Of a DNA stretch of 64,000 nt, positions 16,989 to 25,470 are shown in pieces. Location: contig DAIMZF010000001.1 of the NCBI GenBank assembly GCA_036734085.1, forward strand, positions 1-64,000, read 5' to 3'. Position 1 is the stretch's first letter; each line of letters starts with the position of its first letter. This DNA comes from J038 sp036734085. GTDB lineage: Bacteria; Chloroflexota; Anaerolineae; Aggregatilineales; Phototrophicaceae. The notes below the pieces were generated by a model that searched no databases, was not told where the DNA came from, and saw only the letters and a list, made by a program, of their open reading frames with translations. The translations under genes were made by a program, and so were the position numbers.

Positions 16989-17645
16989 TTAATAATTCTT
17001 GGTGCGCTCTTGTGGCGCGTTGGTCAGCACAGCGCCGATGAGAAAAGCCCGGACTTGTTCCAGGGCTTGCTTAGCCTGGCTGACGTGATCGCGCCGTGTG
17101 TTCCCCGCCCGCACGACCAAAAGCACGCCGTCCACCTTACTACCCAGCAGGGCGGCATCGCTGGCGGCCAACACGGGCGACGCATCGAAGATGATGTAAT
17201 CCGCACGGGCTTTAAGCACGCCGATAACTTCCCCCATACGCGGATTGCTCAATACATCTGCCGGGACAGAAGGTAACGGGCCAGACGGTAATATAGAAAG
17301 GCCGTCAATTTCTGTTGGCACAAGGGGCGGATTCGCCATTGCGGATTCTTCCAGCATGAGCGTCATCAAGCCGCGTTCATTGCTGATGTTCCATATCTCG
17401 TGCTGGGCAGGACGGCGTAAATCCGCATCAACAAGGATGGTCTTGTGCCCGGCCTGCGCGAATGTGACGGCGAGGTTGGCACAGGCCATGCTTTTGTCGT
17501 CACTGGTGGCAGGAGATGTGAGCAGTAAGGTATGTAAGGGCTTATCGCCTGCTAATTTGCTGAACATTAAATTCGTGCGGAGCGTGCGGAAGGCTTCCGC
17601 CGCCGCCGAACGTGGGTCTTTGAGTGTAATCAGGTCTACGGTCAT
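16989..17645 (-). CDS. CpsD/CapB-like (BY-kinase family) ATPase with atypical Walker A
   Basis: 218 residues matching the cytoplasmic partner of Wzz-type co-polymerases. EAFRTLRTNL at 17-26, Walker A' LVDADLRRP at 71-79 and Walker B IIFDASP at 151-157 are clear. Walker A reads SPATSDDKS (44-52): Lys51 and Ser52 are kept, but the Gly before Lys is Asp. The C-terminus ends TKNY with one Tyr rather than a Tyr cluster. So it may have altered ATPase or kinase activity. The Wzz-like partner gene lies 11 bases upstream. Confidence 0.82.
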   Translation of the reverse strand: MTVDLITLKDPRSAAAEAFRTLRTNLMFSKLAGDKPLHTLLLTSPATSDDKSMACANLAVTFAQAGHKTILVDADLRRPAQHEIWNISNERGLMTLMLEESAMANPPLVPTEIDGLSILPSGPLPSVPADVLSNPRMGEVIGVLKARADYIIFDASPVLAASDAALLGSKVDGVLLVVRAGNTRRDHVSQAKQALEQVRAFLIGAVLTNAPQERTKNY

Positions 17646-17656
17646 GCTGTCTCCCT

Positions 17657-18313
17657 TTAGTTATCTGACGGCGGGACAACCGCCACTACGCGCACACCCA
17701 CCGAACGCTCGATGTCATCCCGCCGACGAATCATGGCGCTTTCCAGATATTCTAGCGCAAATACAATCACGCCACCGACGATAAGGCCGAGCAACGCGCC
17801 AGCAATGCCAGTAAATAACGGACGTGGCGCGAACTGCCCAACGCTTGGCAAATCCGGCAGGACGGCTTCCACGCGGTCTTCGCGCTGTGCTTGCTGATTT
17901 TGCTCCACACGGTAATTTTCCAACCAGAGGCCCCATGCACGGGCGATGTCCTGTGCTGTGCCGGGATTAGGATTGTTCACATCAATTTGAATGGTCAGGC
18001 GTAATTGGTCGGGCGCGATGGTGACGTTGCCCATCAATTCGCCCGGTGTAATGTCCAGCCGTAGGTCTTCGATAATCTGTGCCGCGACTTGTTGACTGTC
18101 GGCAATCACCACCAGTGAATTAATCAGGCGGACGCTGGCCTCTGCCAGCCCTAAATCCGCACGGGATGGTTGAATGACGACTTTTTGCGTCGCACGGTAG
18201 ACGGGCGTTTGCTGACGGCTGATGAAAAATGCCGTGCCCCCGACGATGAATGCCAGCACAAGCAGTATCCATCCCCGTTTTGTGATTAGGCGAATATATT
18301 CTGTTAAGTTCAA
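17657..18313 (-). CDS. Wzz/YveK-type polysaccharide co-polymerase membrane subunit
   Basis: 218 residues with helices at about 15-32 and 167-187 flanking an external domain. The segment after helix 1 (PVYRATQKVVIQPS) and the Pro-containing region before helix 2 (PDLPSVGQFAPRP) match the Wzz family. The cytoplasmic C-terminal tail would contact the CpsD-like ATPase encoded next. First gene of the minus unit wzz - cpsD-like - HAD - rmlB. Confidence 0.88.
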   Translation of the reverse strand: MNLTEYIRLITKRGWILLVLAFIVGGTAFFISRQQTPVYRATQKVVIQPSRADLGLAEASVRLINSLVVIADSQQVAAQIIEDLRLDITPGELMGNVTIAPDQLRLTIQIDVNNPNPGTAQDIARAWGLWLENYRVEQNQQAQREDRVEAVLPDLPSVGQFAPRPLFTGIAGALLGLIVGGVIVFALEYLESAMIRRRDDIERSVGVRVVAVVPPSDN

Positions 18314-18385
18314 AAAAGTCCCTCCGCATTTTGAGCGTTTTGACGAGCGTCATTTTACCTGAGTATTGTTTTTGTTCTAGGGCGA

Positions 18386-18414
18386 TTGCCCACCGTTATA
18401 AAACAACCTATAAG
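18386..18414 (+). promoter_or_regulatory. Probable promoter for the FAD oxidoreductase gene
   Basis: TTGCCC (18386-18391), 17-base spacer, TATAAG (18409-18414). It leaves a leader of about 55 bases. It lies between divergently transcribed genes. Confidence 0.5.
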
Positions 18415-18477
18415 TTCCGGGCAAAATGTGGAAAACTAATCCGCATAAAGCCAATACATGAAAAGGAACAACCCTGC

Positions 18478-19800
18478 ATGACAAACACCCCGCTTTCTAT
18501 AGCCATTATCGGGGCAGGCGCAACCGGCATCGCCGCCGCGTGGGATTTTGCGAAGGCCGGCCATCATGTCGAGATATACGAGGCTGGCGCGGAAGTCGGC
18601 GGCTTGGCGGCAGGGTTTAAACTGCCCGGTTGGGAATGGCATCTTGAGAAGTTTTATCATCACTGGTTCGAGACAGATAAAGACATCCAGGCGATTTTAG
18701 AAGAAATGGGCTTGTGGGAAAACGTGGTCTTCCCACGCCCCAAAACCAGCTATTGGATTGATGGCAAAACCTATCGCTCGGAAATTTCACCATCGGCGTT
18801 GTTTTTGCCCGTCAGCCCATTGGCGACTGCCCGTATGGGCGCATGGGGCGCATTCCTCAAACTCAAGCCGGATGGACTAGACCTGGAAGGCGAGACCGCC
18901 CACAATTGGATGCTAAGCCACATGGGGCAAGAAGCCTATAACAAATTCTTCCGCCCGTTGCTGATTGGTAAATTCGGGGAGCGTTACCAACAGGTCAACA
19001 TGGCGTGGATGTGGGCGCGCATCCGGGCGCGGAGCCTGCGCTTGGGTATTTATAAAGGGGGCTTTCAGGCGGCGTTGGATGCGATGGCGCGTGCCGTACA
19101 AGCGGCGGGCGCTGTTAACATCCACCTAAACACTCGCGTGGATGGCATCCAATGGACGGACGGCCAGCCAACGCTCATCATCAATGGTGAGCGCAAACAC
19201 TTTGACCGTGTACTGACGACCACTTCACCACAGTTGCTCTTGAAGATGGTGGGTGAGCCATTGCGCGATACCCCGTATGGACAACAAGTTGCCGGGCTGG
19301 AAAGCATCGGCGCGGTGTGTGTGGTGCTGGCGCTGGAACAATCCTTGCTGACTGATGGCACATACTGGCTAAACCTGCCAGCAACCAGCGCGGACAAACA
19401 CAATAATCAATTCCCGTTTTTGGCATTGGTGGAGCATACCAACTGGTTGCCCAAAGCCCACTTTGGCGATAACGTCATTGTCTATTGTGGTGATTATATG
19501 CCGGTTGACCACGAATATTTTACGCTGAGTGATGAGGAAATTACGCGACGTTTTGTGGATGTTCTGCACACCTTTAATCCAGATTTCCGTAAAACATGGG
19601 TAAAGCAAGCGTGGGTGTTCCGTGCGCCCTATGCCCAACCTGTGCCGGGAATCAACCACAGTAAGAATATCCCGCCGCTAAAGACTCCCATTCCGGGTTT
19701 GTATTGGGCGAGCATGAGCCAGGTCTATCCATGGGACAGGGGTACGAACTTCGCAGTAGAGATGGGCCGCCGTGCCGCCCGTGAAATGATGGAGGAATAA
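18478..19800 (+). CDS. NAD(P)/FAD-dependent oxidoreductase (amine oxidase / UDP-galactopyranose mutase-like)
   Basis: 440 residues from the ATG directly before the dinucleotide motif; the open frame upstream to 18331 has no such features. AIIGAGATGIAAA (8-20) with EAGAEVGGLAAG (about 35-46) binds FAD. The central and C-terminal parts resemble protoporphyrinogen-oxidase and carotenoid-desaturase-like enzymes, ending with a FAD-contacting segment DRGTNFAVEMGRRAA. Beside the wzz/cpsD/rml genes it may modify a sugar or lipid-linked intermediate, but the substrate is not evident. Confidence 0.8.
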   Translation: MTNTPLSIAIIGAGATGIAAAWDFAKAGHHVEIYEAGAEVGGLAAGFKLPGWEWHLEKFYHHWFETDKDIQAILEEMGLWENVVFPRPKTSYWIDGKTYRSEISPSALFLPVSPLATARMGAWGAFLKLKPDGLDLEGETAHNWMLSHMGQEAYNKFFRPLLIGKFGERYQQVNMAWMWARIRARSLRLGIYKGGFQAALDAMARAVQAAGAVNIHLNTRVDGIQWTDGQPTLIINGERKHFDRVLTTTSPQLLLKMVGEPLRDTPYGQQVAGLESIGAVCVVLALEQSLLTDGTYWLNLPATSADKHNNQFPFLALVEHTNWLPKAHFGDNVIVYCGDYMPVDHEYFTLSDEEITRRFVDVLHTFNPDFRKTWVKQAWVFRAPYAQPVPGINHSKNIPPLKTPIPGLYWASMSQVYPWDRGTNFAVEMGRRAAREMMEE

Positions 19801-19805
19801 ACCCT

Positions 19806-20360
19806 ATGACAATGGTTATCCGGGATATGCACACGCTCACGATGGACAGCCACGAGCAAGCCGCGCACTTGCTTCATGCTGGTTTTGCGGAGCATTGGCC
19901 CGACGCCTGGCCGGATGTTGATTCCGCAATGGAGGAAGTCTTGAGCCTGCTGGAAGAAGACTGCATCTGTCTGGCCGCGCTGGATGAAGAAGGTGAAATT
20001 GTCGGCTGGATTGGTGGATTACCGGAATATGATGGTCATGTGTTTGAACTGCATCCATTGGTTGTGCAATCCGACCAGCGCGGGCAAGGCATTGGGCGTC
20101 TGTTGGTGCTGGCTTTAGAAGACCATGCGCGGCAAGCGGGCGCAAACGCTATCATGCTAGGCACGGATGATCAAAATGAGATGACGAGCTTAAGTGGTGT
20201 GAATCTTTACCCGAATGTCTGGGAGCATATCAGCAATATTCAGAATTATAAAAACCATCCCTACTCGTTTTATCAAAAATTGGGATATACGATTGTGGGG
20301 GTGATACCCGATGCTAACGGGCCGGGCAAGCCCGATATTCTGATGGCAAAAAGCCTTTAA
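19806..20360 (+). CDS. GNAT acetyltransferase, AAC(6')-like
   Basis: 184 residues. Motif A QRGQGIGRLLVLALEDHA binds acetyl-CoA. The C-terminal part (about 150-184), with HPYSFYQKLGYTIVGV and PDANGPGKPDILMAK, closely recalls aminoglycoside 6'-N-acetyltransferases of the AAC(6')-I group. It lies five bases after the oxidoreductase and 11 before sufE, in an apparent operon, with no mobile-element signs. Natural substrate unknown; an intrinsic chromosomal enzyme is more likely than an acquired resistance gene. Confidence 0.75.
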   Translation: MTMVIRDMHTLTMDSHEQAAHLLHAGFAEHWPDAWPDVDSAMEEVLSLLEEDCICLAALDEEGEIVGWIGGLPEYDGHVFELHPLVVQSDQRGQGIGRLLVLALEDHARQAGANAIMLGTDDQNEMTSLSGVNLYPNVWEHISNIQNYKNHPYSFYQKLGYTIVGVIPDANGPGKPDILMAKSL

Positions 20361-20371
20361 GGGAGTTTATT

Positions 20372-20821
20372 GTGAGTGATCTACCAGCCGGACTACAAAG
20401 TATTGTCGATGACTTTAAGTTCATCACCGACCGCAACGAACGCGCGGAATATCTGATTGATATTGCAGACCGCTTCGCCGATGTGCGCGTGCCTGCCGAT
20501 GTTTCGACTGCGCCACATCCGCAGGAAAACTATGTCACCATGTGCGAGTCAGATGCTTATGTATGGGCGATTGACCAGCCGGACGGCACGCAGAAATATT
20601 ACTTTGACGTGCTCAATCCACAGGGGTTATCCGCGATGGCGATAAGCGTTATTCTGGCGGAAACGCTGTCTGGTCAGCCGTTGGAGCAAGTCGCGGATGT
20701 GCCGACAGACATCGTGCTAACCCTGTTTGGCCGGGAAATTTCTATGGGCAAGGGGCAAGGCTTGATGGGCATTATCGGCATGGTGAAGATGTTCGCCAAG
20801 AATAAGTTGCAGGGGCTATAG
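20372..20821 (+). CDS. sufE: SufE-family sulfur acceptor protein
   Basis: 149 residues, starting at GTG after TAAGGGAG. The active cysteine is C58 in VTMCESDAYVW, close to the family motif around Cys51 in SufE, with one extra residue before the Trp. SufE takes persulfide from the desulfurase SufS for Fe-S cluster assembly. No sufS or sufB gene is nearby. Its end overlaps a convergent small gene by six bases. Confidence 0.85.
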   Translation: MSDLPAGLQSIVDDFKFITDRNERAEYLIDIADRFADVRVPADVSTAPHPQENYVTMCESDAYVWAIDQPDGTQKYYFDVLNPQGLSAMAISVILAETLSGQPLEQVADVPTDIVLTLFGREISMGKGQGLMGIIGMVKMFAKNKLQGL

Positions 20822-21007
20822 TTCGCTACAATCCCACATAAAGCCGCACTGATTACAGCGCACCTTGCACGCCCGACGGACGGTAGGCGCGTCGCAATTC
20901 GGGCATACGCTGGACAGGGTGTAGTTGGGTAACGGTGGCTTGATGATATGGGTAGGTTGCCCGGCAGAATACTGTCGGGTTTTTGGTTGTGGCTTGTCGT
21001 CGGTCAT
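20816..21007 (-). CDS. Small zinc-ribbon protein
   Basis: 63 residues from the ATG at 21007. The C-terminal half carries CPNCDAPTVRRACKVRCNQCGFMW, shown here as CPNC at about 38-41 and CNQC at about 54-57, a typical zinc ribbon; the N-terminus is polar. Preceded by GAGGAAA. It follows rny by about 60 bases on the same strand. Such proteins often act as small nucleic-acid or protein-binding factors; no specific role is apparent. Confidence 0.65.
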   Translation of the reverse strand: MTDDKPQPKTRQYSAGQPTHIIKPPLPNYTLSSVCPNCDAPTVRRACKVRCNQCGFMWDCSEL

Positions 21008-21066
21008 AGTTTTCCTCTGTGGGGGTACAAGACATTGCACGCACCCCCACAAACGGCGGTTCATCG

Positions 21067-22614
21067 TTACTTGGCAAATTCCACTGTGCGCGTTTCCCGG
21101 ATGACATGCACTTTAATCTGGCCGGGATACTGCATCGTTTCTTCAATTTGTTTGGCGATGTTCTTGGCTAAATTCATCGCGGAAAGCTCGTCAATCACCT
21201 CTGGGCGCACGATAATGCGAACTTCGCGTCCGGCTTGCAGAGCGTAACTCTGCTCTACGCCGTCAAAGCTGTTGGCGATGTCTTCCAGCATCTTCACACG
21301 TTTGATGTAAGCGTCCAGGCTTTCGCGGCGTGCGCCCGGCCTTGCGCCGGAAATCGCGTCGGCGGCCTCCACGATGAGCGCCTCTACACATTCGTAGGGG
21401 ACTTCGTGATGGTGGGCGGCAATCGCGTTGATGATGCGGTCATCCTTGATGCCATGCCGCTTGACAAAATCTGCACCGATGAGCGCGTGCGTGCCCTCAA
21501 TTTCGTGGTCAATAGCCTTGCCGATGTCGTGCAGTAAGCCCGCCGTCTTGCAGATGTTAACATCCGCGCCTAGCTCGGCGGCAATCATCCCTGCCAGGTG
21601 CGCGGTCTCGATGCTATGCGAGTGCTGGTTTTGACCATAGCTGGTGCGAAAGCGCATAACGCCCAACAACCGTAAGACTTCCGGGTGTAGGCCGTGTACG
21701 CTGGCCTCATAAGCGGCGCGTTCGCCTTCTTCGCGGATGACTTGCTCAATCTCAGCACGGGAGTCATCCACCAATTTTTCGATGCGGGCGGGGTGGATGC
21801 GGCCATCAACGACCAGCTTAGACATCGCTTGCTTGGCAACTTCCCGGCGCACGGGGTCAAAACTGCTCACGGTGATGGCTTCCGGCGTATCATCGACGAT
21901 AACATCAACCCCCGTTGCCAGTTCAAAGGCGCGGATGTTGCGCCCATTACGCCCGATGATGCGTCCCTTCATTTCGTCGCTAGGGAGTGAAACCACACTT
22001 ACCGCGATTTCGCTCACATGCTCCGATGCCAGACGTTGCACCGCCAGCGCGATGATGTCACGGGCACGCGAGTCAGCTTCTTCGCGGGCTTCGGCTTCTA
22101 CCTGGCGGATGATGCGCGCCATGTCGTTACGGGCTTCCTGCTCCGCCGCTTTGAGTAGTTCGTCGCGGGCTTCGTCGCGTGTCATCTGCGCGATGGTCTC
22201 TAGCTTGCCCTCAAGTTCTGCGATGCGCTCAACCTCTAGCTTACGCACATCATTCTCTTTGCGGTCAAGGTTGCTCTGGCGTTTGTTCTGGTTTTGTTCG
22301 CGCCGTTCCAGGCGTTCAAAACGGGCGTCGAGGTCATCGCGGCGGCGTTGAAGCCGTTCTTCCTCGTGGTCGAGGTCGCGGCGGCGACGTTGAATCGTCT
22401 CCTCTGTTTCCTCCTGTAACCTGCGGATTTTTTCTTCGCCTTCGCGGACGAGTCCGGCGGCGTCTTGTTTGGCTTCGTCGATAATCTCTCGTGCTTGGGC
22501 TTCGGCAAGTTGGCGGCTGTTCCTGCCCTGGCTATCTTGGTAAGAACGCAGGCCGATGACGCCGCCGACAGCGCCGACAATCAGCGCGACGACTGCAATT
22601 ATGAGTGTCTCCAT
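21067..22614 (-). CDS. rny: Ribonuclease Y
   Basis: 515 residues in the standard order: N-terminal membrane helix (about 4-22), long charged coiled coil (about 30-190), KH domain around GRIIGRNGRNIRAFE (about 218-232), HD domain with HSIETAHLAG and LLHDIGKAIDHE. RNase Y is a membrane-bound endoribonuclease that starts mRNA decay; it usually works with RNase J, which is also in this window. It lies 102 bases downstream of recX on the same strand, with a hairpin GAGGGC/GCCCTC in the spacer. Confidence 0.96.
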   Translation of the reverse strand: METLIIAVVALIVGAVGGVIGLRSYQDSQGRNSRQLAEAQAREIIDEAKQDAAGLVREGEEKIRRLQEETEETIQRRRRDLDHEEERLQRRRDDLDARFERLERREQNQNKRQSNLDRKENDVRKLEVERIAELEGKLETIAQMTRDEARDELLKAAEQEARNDMARIIRQVEAEAREEADSRARDIIALAVQRLASEHVSEIAVSVVSLPSDEMKGRIIGRNGRNIRAFELATGVDVIVDDTPEAITVSSFDPVRREVAKQAMSKLVVDGRIHPARIEKLVDDSRAEIEQVIREEGERAAYEASVHGLHPEVLRLLGVMRFRTSYGQNQHSHSIETAHLAGMIAAELGADVNICKTAGLLHDIGKAIDHEIEGTHALIGADFVKRHGIKDDRIINAIAAHHHEVPYECVEALIVEAADAISGARPGARRESLDAYIKRVKMLEDIANSFDGVEQSYALQAGREVRIIVRPEVIDELSAMNLAKNIAKQIEETMQYPGQIKVHVIRETRTVEFAK

Positions 22615-22716
22615 GACTTTCTCGGTAACGACTTAACCCGGTGATGATGAGGGCTAAGCCGTCGCCCTCCTTTCTGGTATCTGTAAGTGCTGGTTGGTCA
22701 GATTATTGTTATTGGT

Positions 22717-23379
22717 TCAGTTGTCGCTTTCACCATCGTCTGGCCGGAAGAATTGATCGTCCTGTGCGACAAGTTCATTTTCTAACTGCTGTAAAACATC
22801 GCGGATGACATCAAAATTAAATCCGCGACGTTGCAGAAAACTGCCCATTTTGCGTCGAAACGTCATCACATCGAGTCCGCGTAGACGCCTGGCCTTTGCT
22901 TCTGCGGCGCGGTAGGCCGCGTCGTTGTTGTCGTAGGCGCTCAGTGTTTCCTCTATGATGTGGTTCGAGAGTCCTTTTTGCCGCAGTTCGTAGCGGAGCG
23001 CGGTTGTGCCGCGTGGCTTGAACGTATCACGGTTTTCTACCCAGTAGCGGGCGAAAGCGTGGTCGTCCAGGTAGCCTAATGCTTCGAGCTTACTCATGGC
23101 GGTGTCTATAACAGTGTCGTCAAAGCGTTTGTGAAGGTTATCGCGGATTTCGCGGGTACTGCGGGGGCGGTAAGATAGGAAGCGGGCGGCGTGGTCTACG
23201 GCCCGGCTTACGGCATCATCGGCACGGAGCGCAATAATGTCATCTTCCGTCAGTTGTTGCCCTTTACGGAGTTTTGCCGCTTCTATTAAAGCAAGGCTAA
23301 ACGCATACTCGCCATCGAGATAGACGTTCACCCGTTCTTTATCACGCTTCTGCACTTCCAAAGCCGTGATGACGCCCAA
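22717..23379 (-). CDS. recX: RecX family regulator of RecA
   Basis: 220 residues, read from a TTG start preceded by GGGG. It has the three-helix RecX repeats, with typical phrases such as DHAARFLSYRPRSTREI (about 62-78), LGYLDDHAFARYWVENRD and KARRLRG. RecX modulates RecA filaments. recA is not adjacent. A terminator-like hairpin lies only about 23 bases upstream of the start, so expression may depend on readthrough or attenuation. Confidence 0.88.
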   Translation of the reverse strand: MGVITALEVQKRDKERVNVYLDGEYAFSLALIEAAKLRKGQQLTEDDIIALRADDAVSRAVDHAARFLSYRPRSTREIRDNLHKRFDDTVIDTAMSKLEALGYLDDHAFARYWVENRDTFKPRGTTALRYELRQKGLSNHIIEETLSAYDNNDAAYRAAEAKARRLRGLDVMTFRRKMGSFLQRRGFNFDVIRDVLQQLENELVAQDDQFFRPDDGESDN

Positions 23380-23780
23380 AGTTTATATACCCCGTAAACA
23401 CAAAAAACCGCAATCGACAATCACGATTACGGCTGTGTGGTCGGAATCAACACTATGACGTTGTGCCATCACGGCAGGGACAACGAGACTATACCCTCAA
23501 GGGCTAAAATCTTGACATATTAAACGTAACGATTAAGCCTGCCACAACAATAACTTACAAACAATTTCATCTGGTCGTGCGTATATTCTTCCCAGTTAGC
23601 AAGTTTTGGCACACATCATCTGCCCCGTCCGGGCAGGGATTCTTAACACGTACAGCCGTTTTAAAGGACTTAACATTAACTTTAATCAAAAACGAAAGAA
23701 TAATCAAGTCCCCTAGTGTTGTCGTGGCGGGACAGGGCGTTTACAATCAAGGATGCTTACCGGAGCAAACAAGATTGATT
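23380..23780. other. 401-base intergenic region between divergent recX and an SDR gene
   Basis: No convincing coding frame; the open frame in the downstream gene's phase lacks family features. It holds a minus-strand terminator-like hairpin near the recX side, a possible minus promoter near 23507-23540, and a plus-strand hairpin CTGCCC/GGGCAG at 23620-23636 within AT-rich sequence. See the finding on a candidate leader RNA. Confidence 0.6.
23402..23432 (-). terminator. Terminator-like hairpin upstream of recX
   Basis: On the minus strand a 9-bp stem (CCGTAATCG / CGATTGCGG, one G-U pair) with loop TGATTGT, followed by TTTTTTG. It lies about 23 bases before the recX TTG. Confidence 0.7.
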
Positions 23781-24620
23781 ATGGCTGATAAAAAACGTAT
23801 TTTAGTAACGGGTGGTGGGACGTTTTTAGGGGATAACATCGCCGCCGCACTGCTGGCGGAAGGCGCGAATGTAACGCTGTTGGTACGTCCTGGCACAGAA
23901 GATCGTCTGGGTGAATTAGCGCGTCGGGTGCGCTGGTGGTCTGCGGATGTGTGGGACACAGCCAGCTTACGCGGGCGGGCACGCGGCCACCAACTGGTGA
24001 TTAATACCGTCGGGAGCCTCATCGCAGACCCTAGTAAGGGGTTGTCCCATCATCGTTTAAATTTCGTCAGTGCGCGGAACATCGCGGCAATGTGCGTCAG
24101 TGATGGCGTGCCGGAGATGATTTTAGTCAGTAGCACATGGGCACCTTGGATGAGCCGCTCTTACATCCGTTCCAAGCGGGAGGCGGAACGTTATGTGGTG
24201 CGCGTGGGCGTGCGTGGCACGGTCATCCGCGCCCCGTTAACCTATGTCCGGCTACAACAGCGTTCACCCTTCTTCGCGCTGATGACGTTATTGGGCAGTG
24301 TACCGCCGGTGTCGTGGTTGGGCTTTGGCAAAATCGCGCCTATGCCGGTTGATGTGCTGGCGCGGGGAGTAGCACGCATCGCCATGAGCGACCAGCGCAC
24401 CAAGTCCTTTTATTACGCATCGGATTTACGCCGCCTTAATACCCGCGACGAGCTTTCGCGTGATTTAATCGACACACCGCCGTTGCCACCCCAACAGCCG
24501 CCACCGCCCACGCAGGCGGCACCGTCCGGCGAAGAAACTCAACAGCCGCGCCGGAGTGCATTCGACTTTATTGATGAAGATGTGCCCTTCGGCTGGACGC
24601 CGCCGATTGATAGCGATTAA
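23781..24620 (+). CDS. NAD(P)-binding atypical SDR / NDUFA9-like epimerase family protein
   Basis: 279 residues from the ATG that precedes RILVTGGGTFLG (6-17), the dinucleotide motif. The catalytic region carries SYIRSKREAERYV, typical of atypical SDRs related to the NDUFA9/YwnB group, which lack a classic active site. Residues after about 230 are Pro-rich (a PPPP tract at about 237-250) and probably disordered. A function is not evident; relatives are quinone- or NAD(P)H-binding. It converges with the winged-helix gene. Confidence 0.75.
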   Translation: MADKKRILVTGGGTFLGDNIAAALLAEGANVTLLVRPGTEDRLGELARRVRWWSADVWDTASLRGRARGHQLVINTVGSLIADPSKGLSHHRLNFVSARNIAAMCVSDGVPEMILVSSTWAPWMSRSYIRSKREAERYVVRVGVRGTVIRAPLTYVRLQQRSPFFALMTLLGSVPPVSWLGFGKIAPMPVDVLARGVARIAMSDQRTKSFYYASDLRRLNTRDELSRDLIDTPPLPPQQPPPPTQAAPSGEETQQPRRSAFDFIDEDVPFGWTPPIDSD

Positions 24621-24628
24621 CGGTATCG

Positions 24629-25306
24629 CTAGCCGATGAGTTGTACATCCGCGCCATAGGCCACAAAATTACCGTTGGCATCCTCTGTGACGACGGGCAC
24701 ATCCACGTACATGCCGCCTACCGCGTAGATGTCGCCCATCTCGCCCAATTGATACGCCTCCATACGCAAACGAACCTGCGTAAATTCATCCGCAGTGATG
24801 CTGATTTGTTCATACATCTCGTGTTCGTCCAGTGCGAAGATAACATCCTGCGGGGTAGACGGCTCACCGTTGATCACAGTCAGGCGGATGACAACCTCTG
24901 TATTATCCTCCGGCATGTCACCGGGATGAAACCCCACAAACACAGAAGCCGCCTCGCGCACCTTGAGCGTAGCAGGCACAGCGCACACCATCCGGCGTAA
25001 GACTTCCAGTGGGGCAGAAGCAATGGGTTGTGGTCGGTCGCCACTGGCTTCATCATAGGCCAATAGCTCCTGCACGACGCCGCGCCCGTTGTCCGTCAGC
25101 CGATACACCATGTCACCGTCCATCTGCACATAGTTTTTAGTAATCAGGCGGCGCATCGCTTTGCTGAATGTGCGCTCCGTTAAATCCAGTGTGTCCATAA
25201 TTTCATCGGAATCGATGCGTTCATTGGTAGATTGCCCGAACAACCGCAAAATATCCCATGCACCTTTTAGTGGCTCTAGCGTCCTTAGCTGGAATGATAG
25301 CTCCAT
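24629..25306 (-). CDS. Winged-helix domain protein
   Basis: 225 residues. The N-terminal 85 residues look like a winged helix: helices around GAWDILRLFG, IDSDEIMDTLDLTERTFSKAMRRLITKNYV, then a wing and VYRLTDNGRGVVQEL. The C-terminal 120 residues are beta-rich and acidic, of unknown fold, perhaps a ligand or partner domain. Possibly a DNA-binding regulator, but no target is evident. A TATAAT lies about 45 bases upstream on the minus strand. Confidence 0.6.
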   Translation of the reverse strand: MELSFQLRTLEPLKGAWDILRLFGQSTNERIDSDEIMDTLDLTERTFSKAMRRLITKNYVQMDGDMVYRLTDNGRGVVQELLAYDEASGDRPQPIASAPLEVLRRMVCAVPATLKVREAASVFVGFHPGDMPEDNTEVVIRLTVINGEPSTPQDVIFALDEHEMYEQISITADEFTQVRLRMEAYQLGEMGDIYAVGGMYVDVPVVTEDANGNFVAYGADVQLIG

Positions 25307-25470
25307 GTATTATGCTCTCTTTCATCAAGCTGTGTTTTTGACCATGCTTCGATTATATAGCAATCTGCGATAAAGAATATTGTGATGCTATCTTAAGGGT
25401 TTATCACGCTCATCGCAATTACAATAGAAGTATATTCAGCCGATTTGAGTTAACAGCGAGTAAAGCATCA

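Noticed and set aside
18331..18477. N-terminal extension of the FAD oxidoreductase
   Set aside because: It includes the promoter-like region and precedes the FAD motif, which normally lies at the extreme N-terminus.
21737..22351. 204-codon plus-strand frame inside rny
   Set aside because: Ser/Arg-rich low-complexity text mirrors the coiled-coil of RNase Y on the other strand.
23577..23780. 68-codon N-terminal extension of the SDR gene
   Set aside because: The dinucleotide-binding motif begins immediately after the later ATG, and the extension contains no family features.
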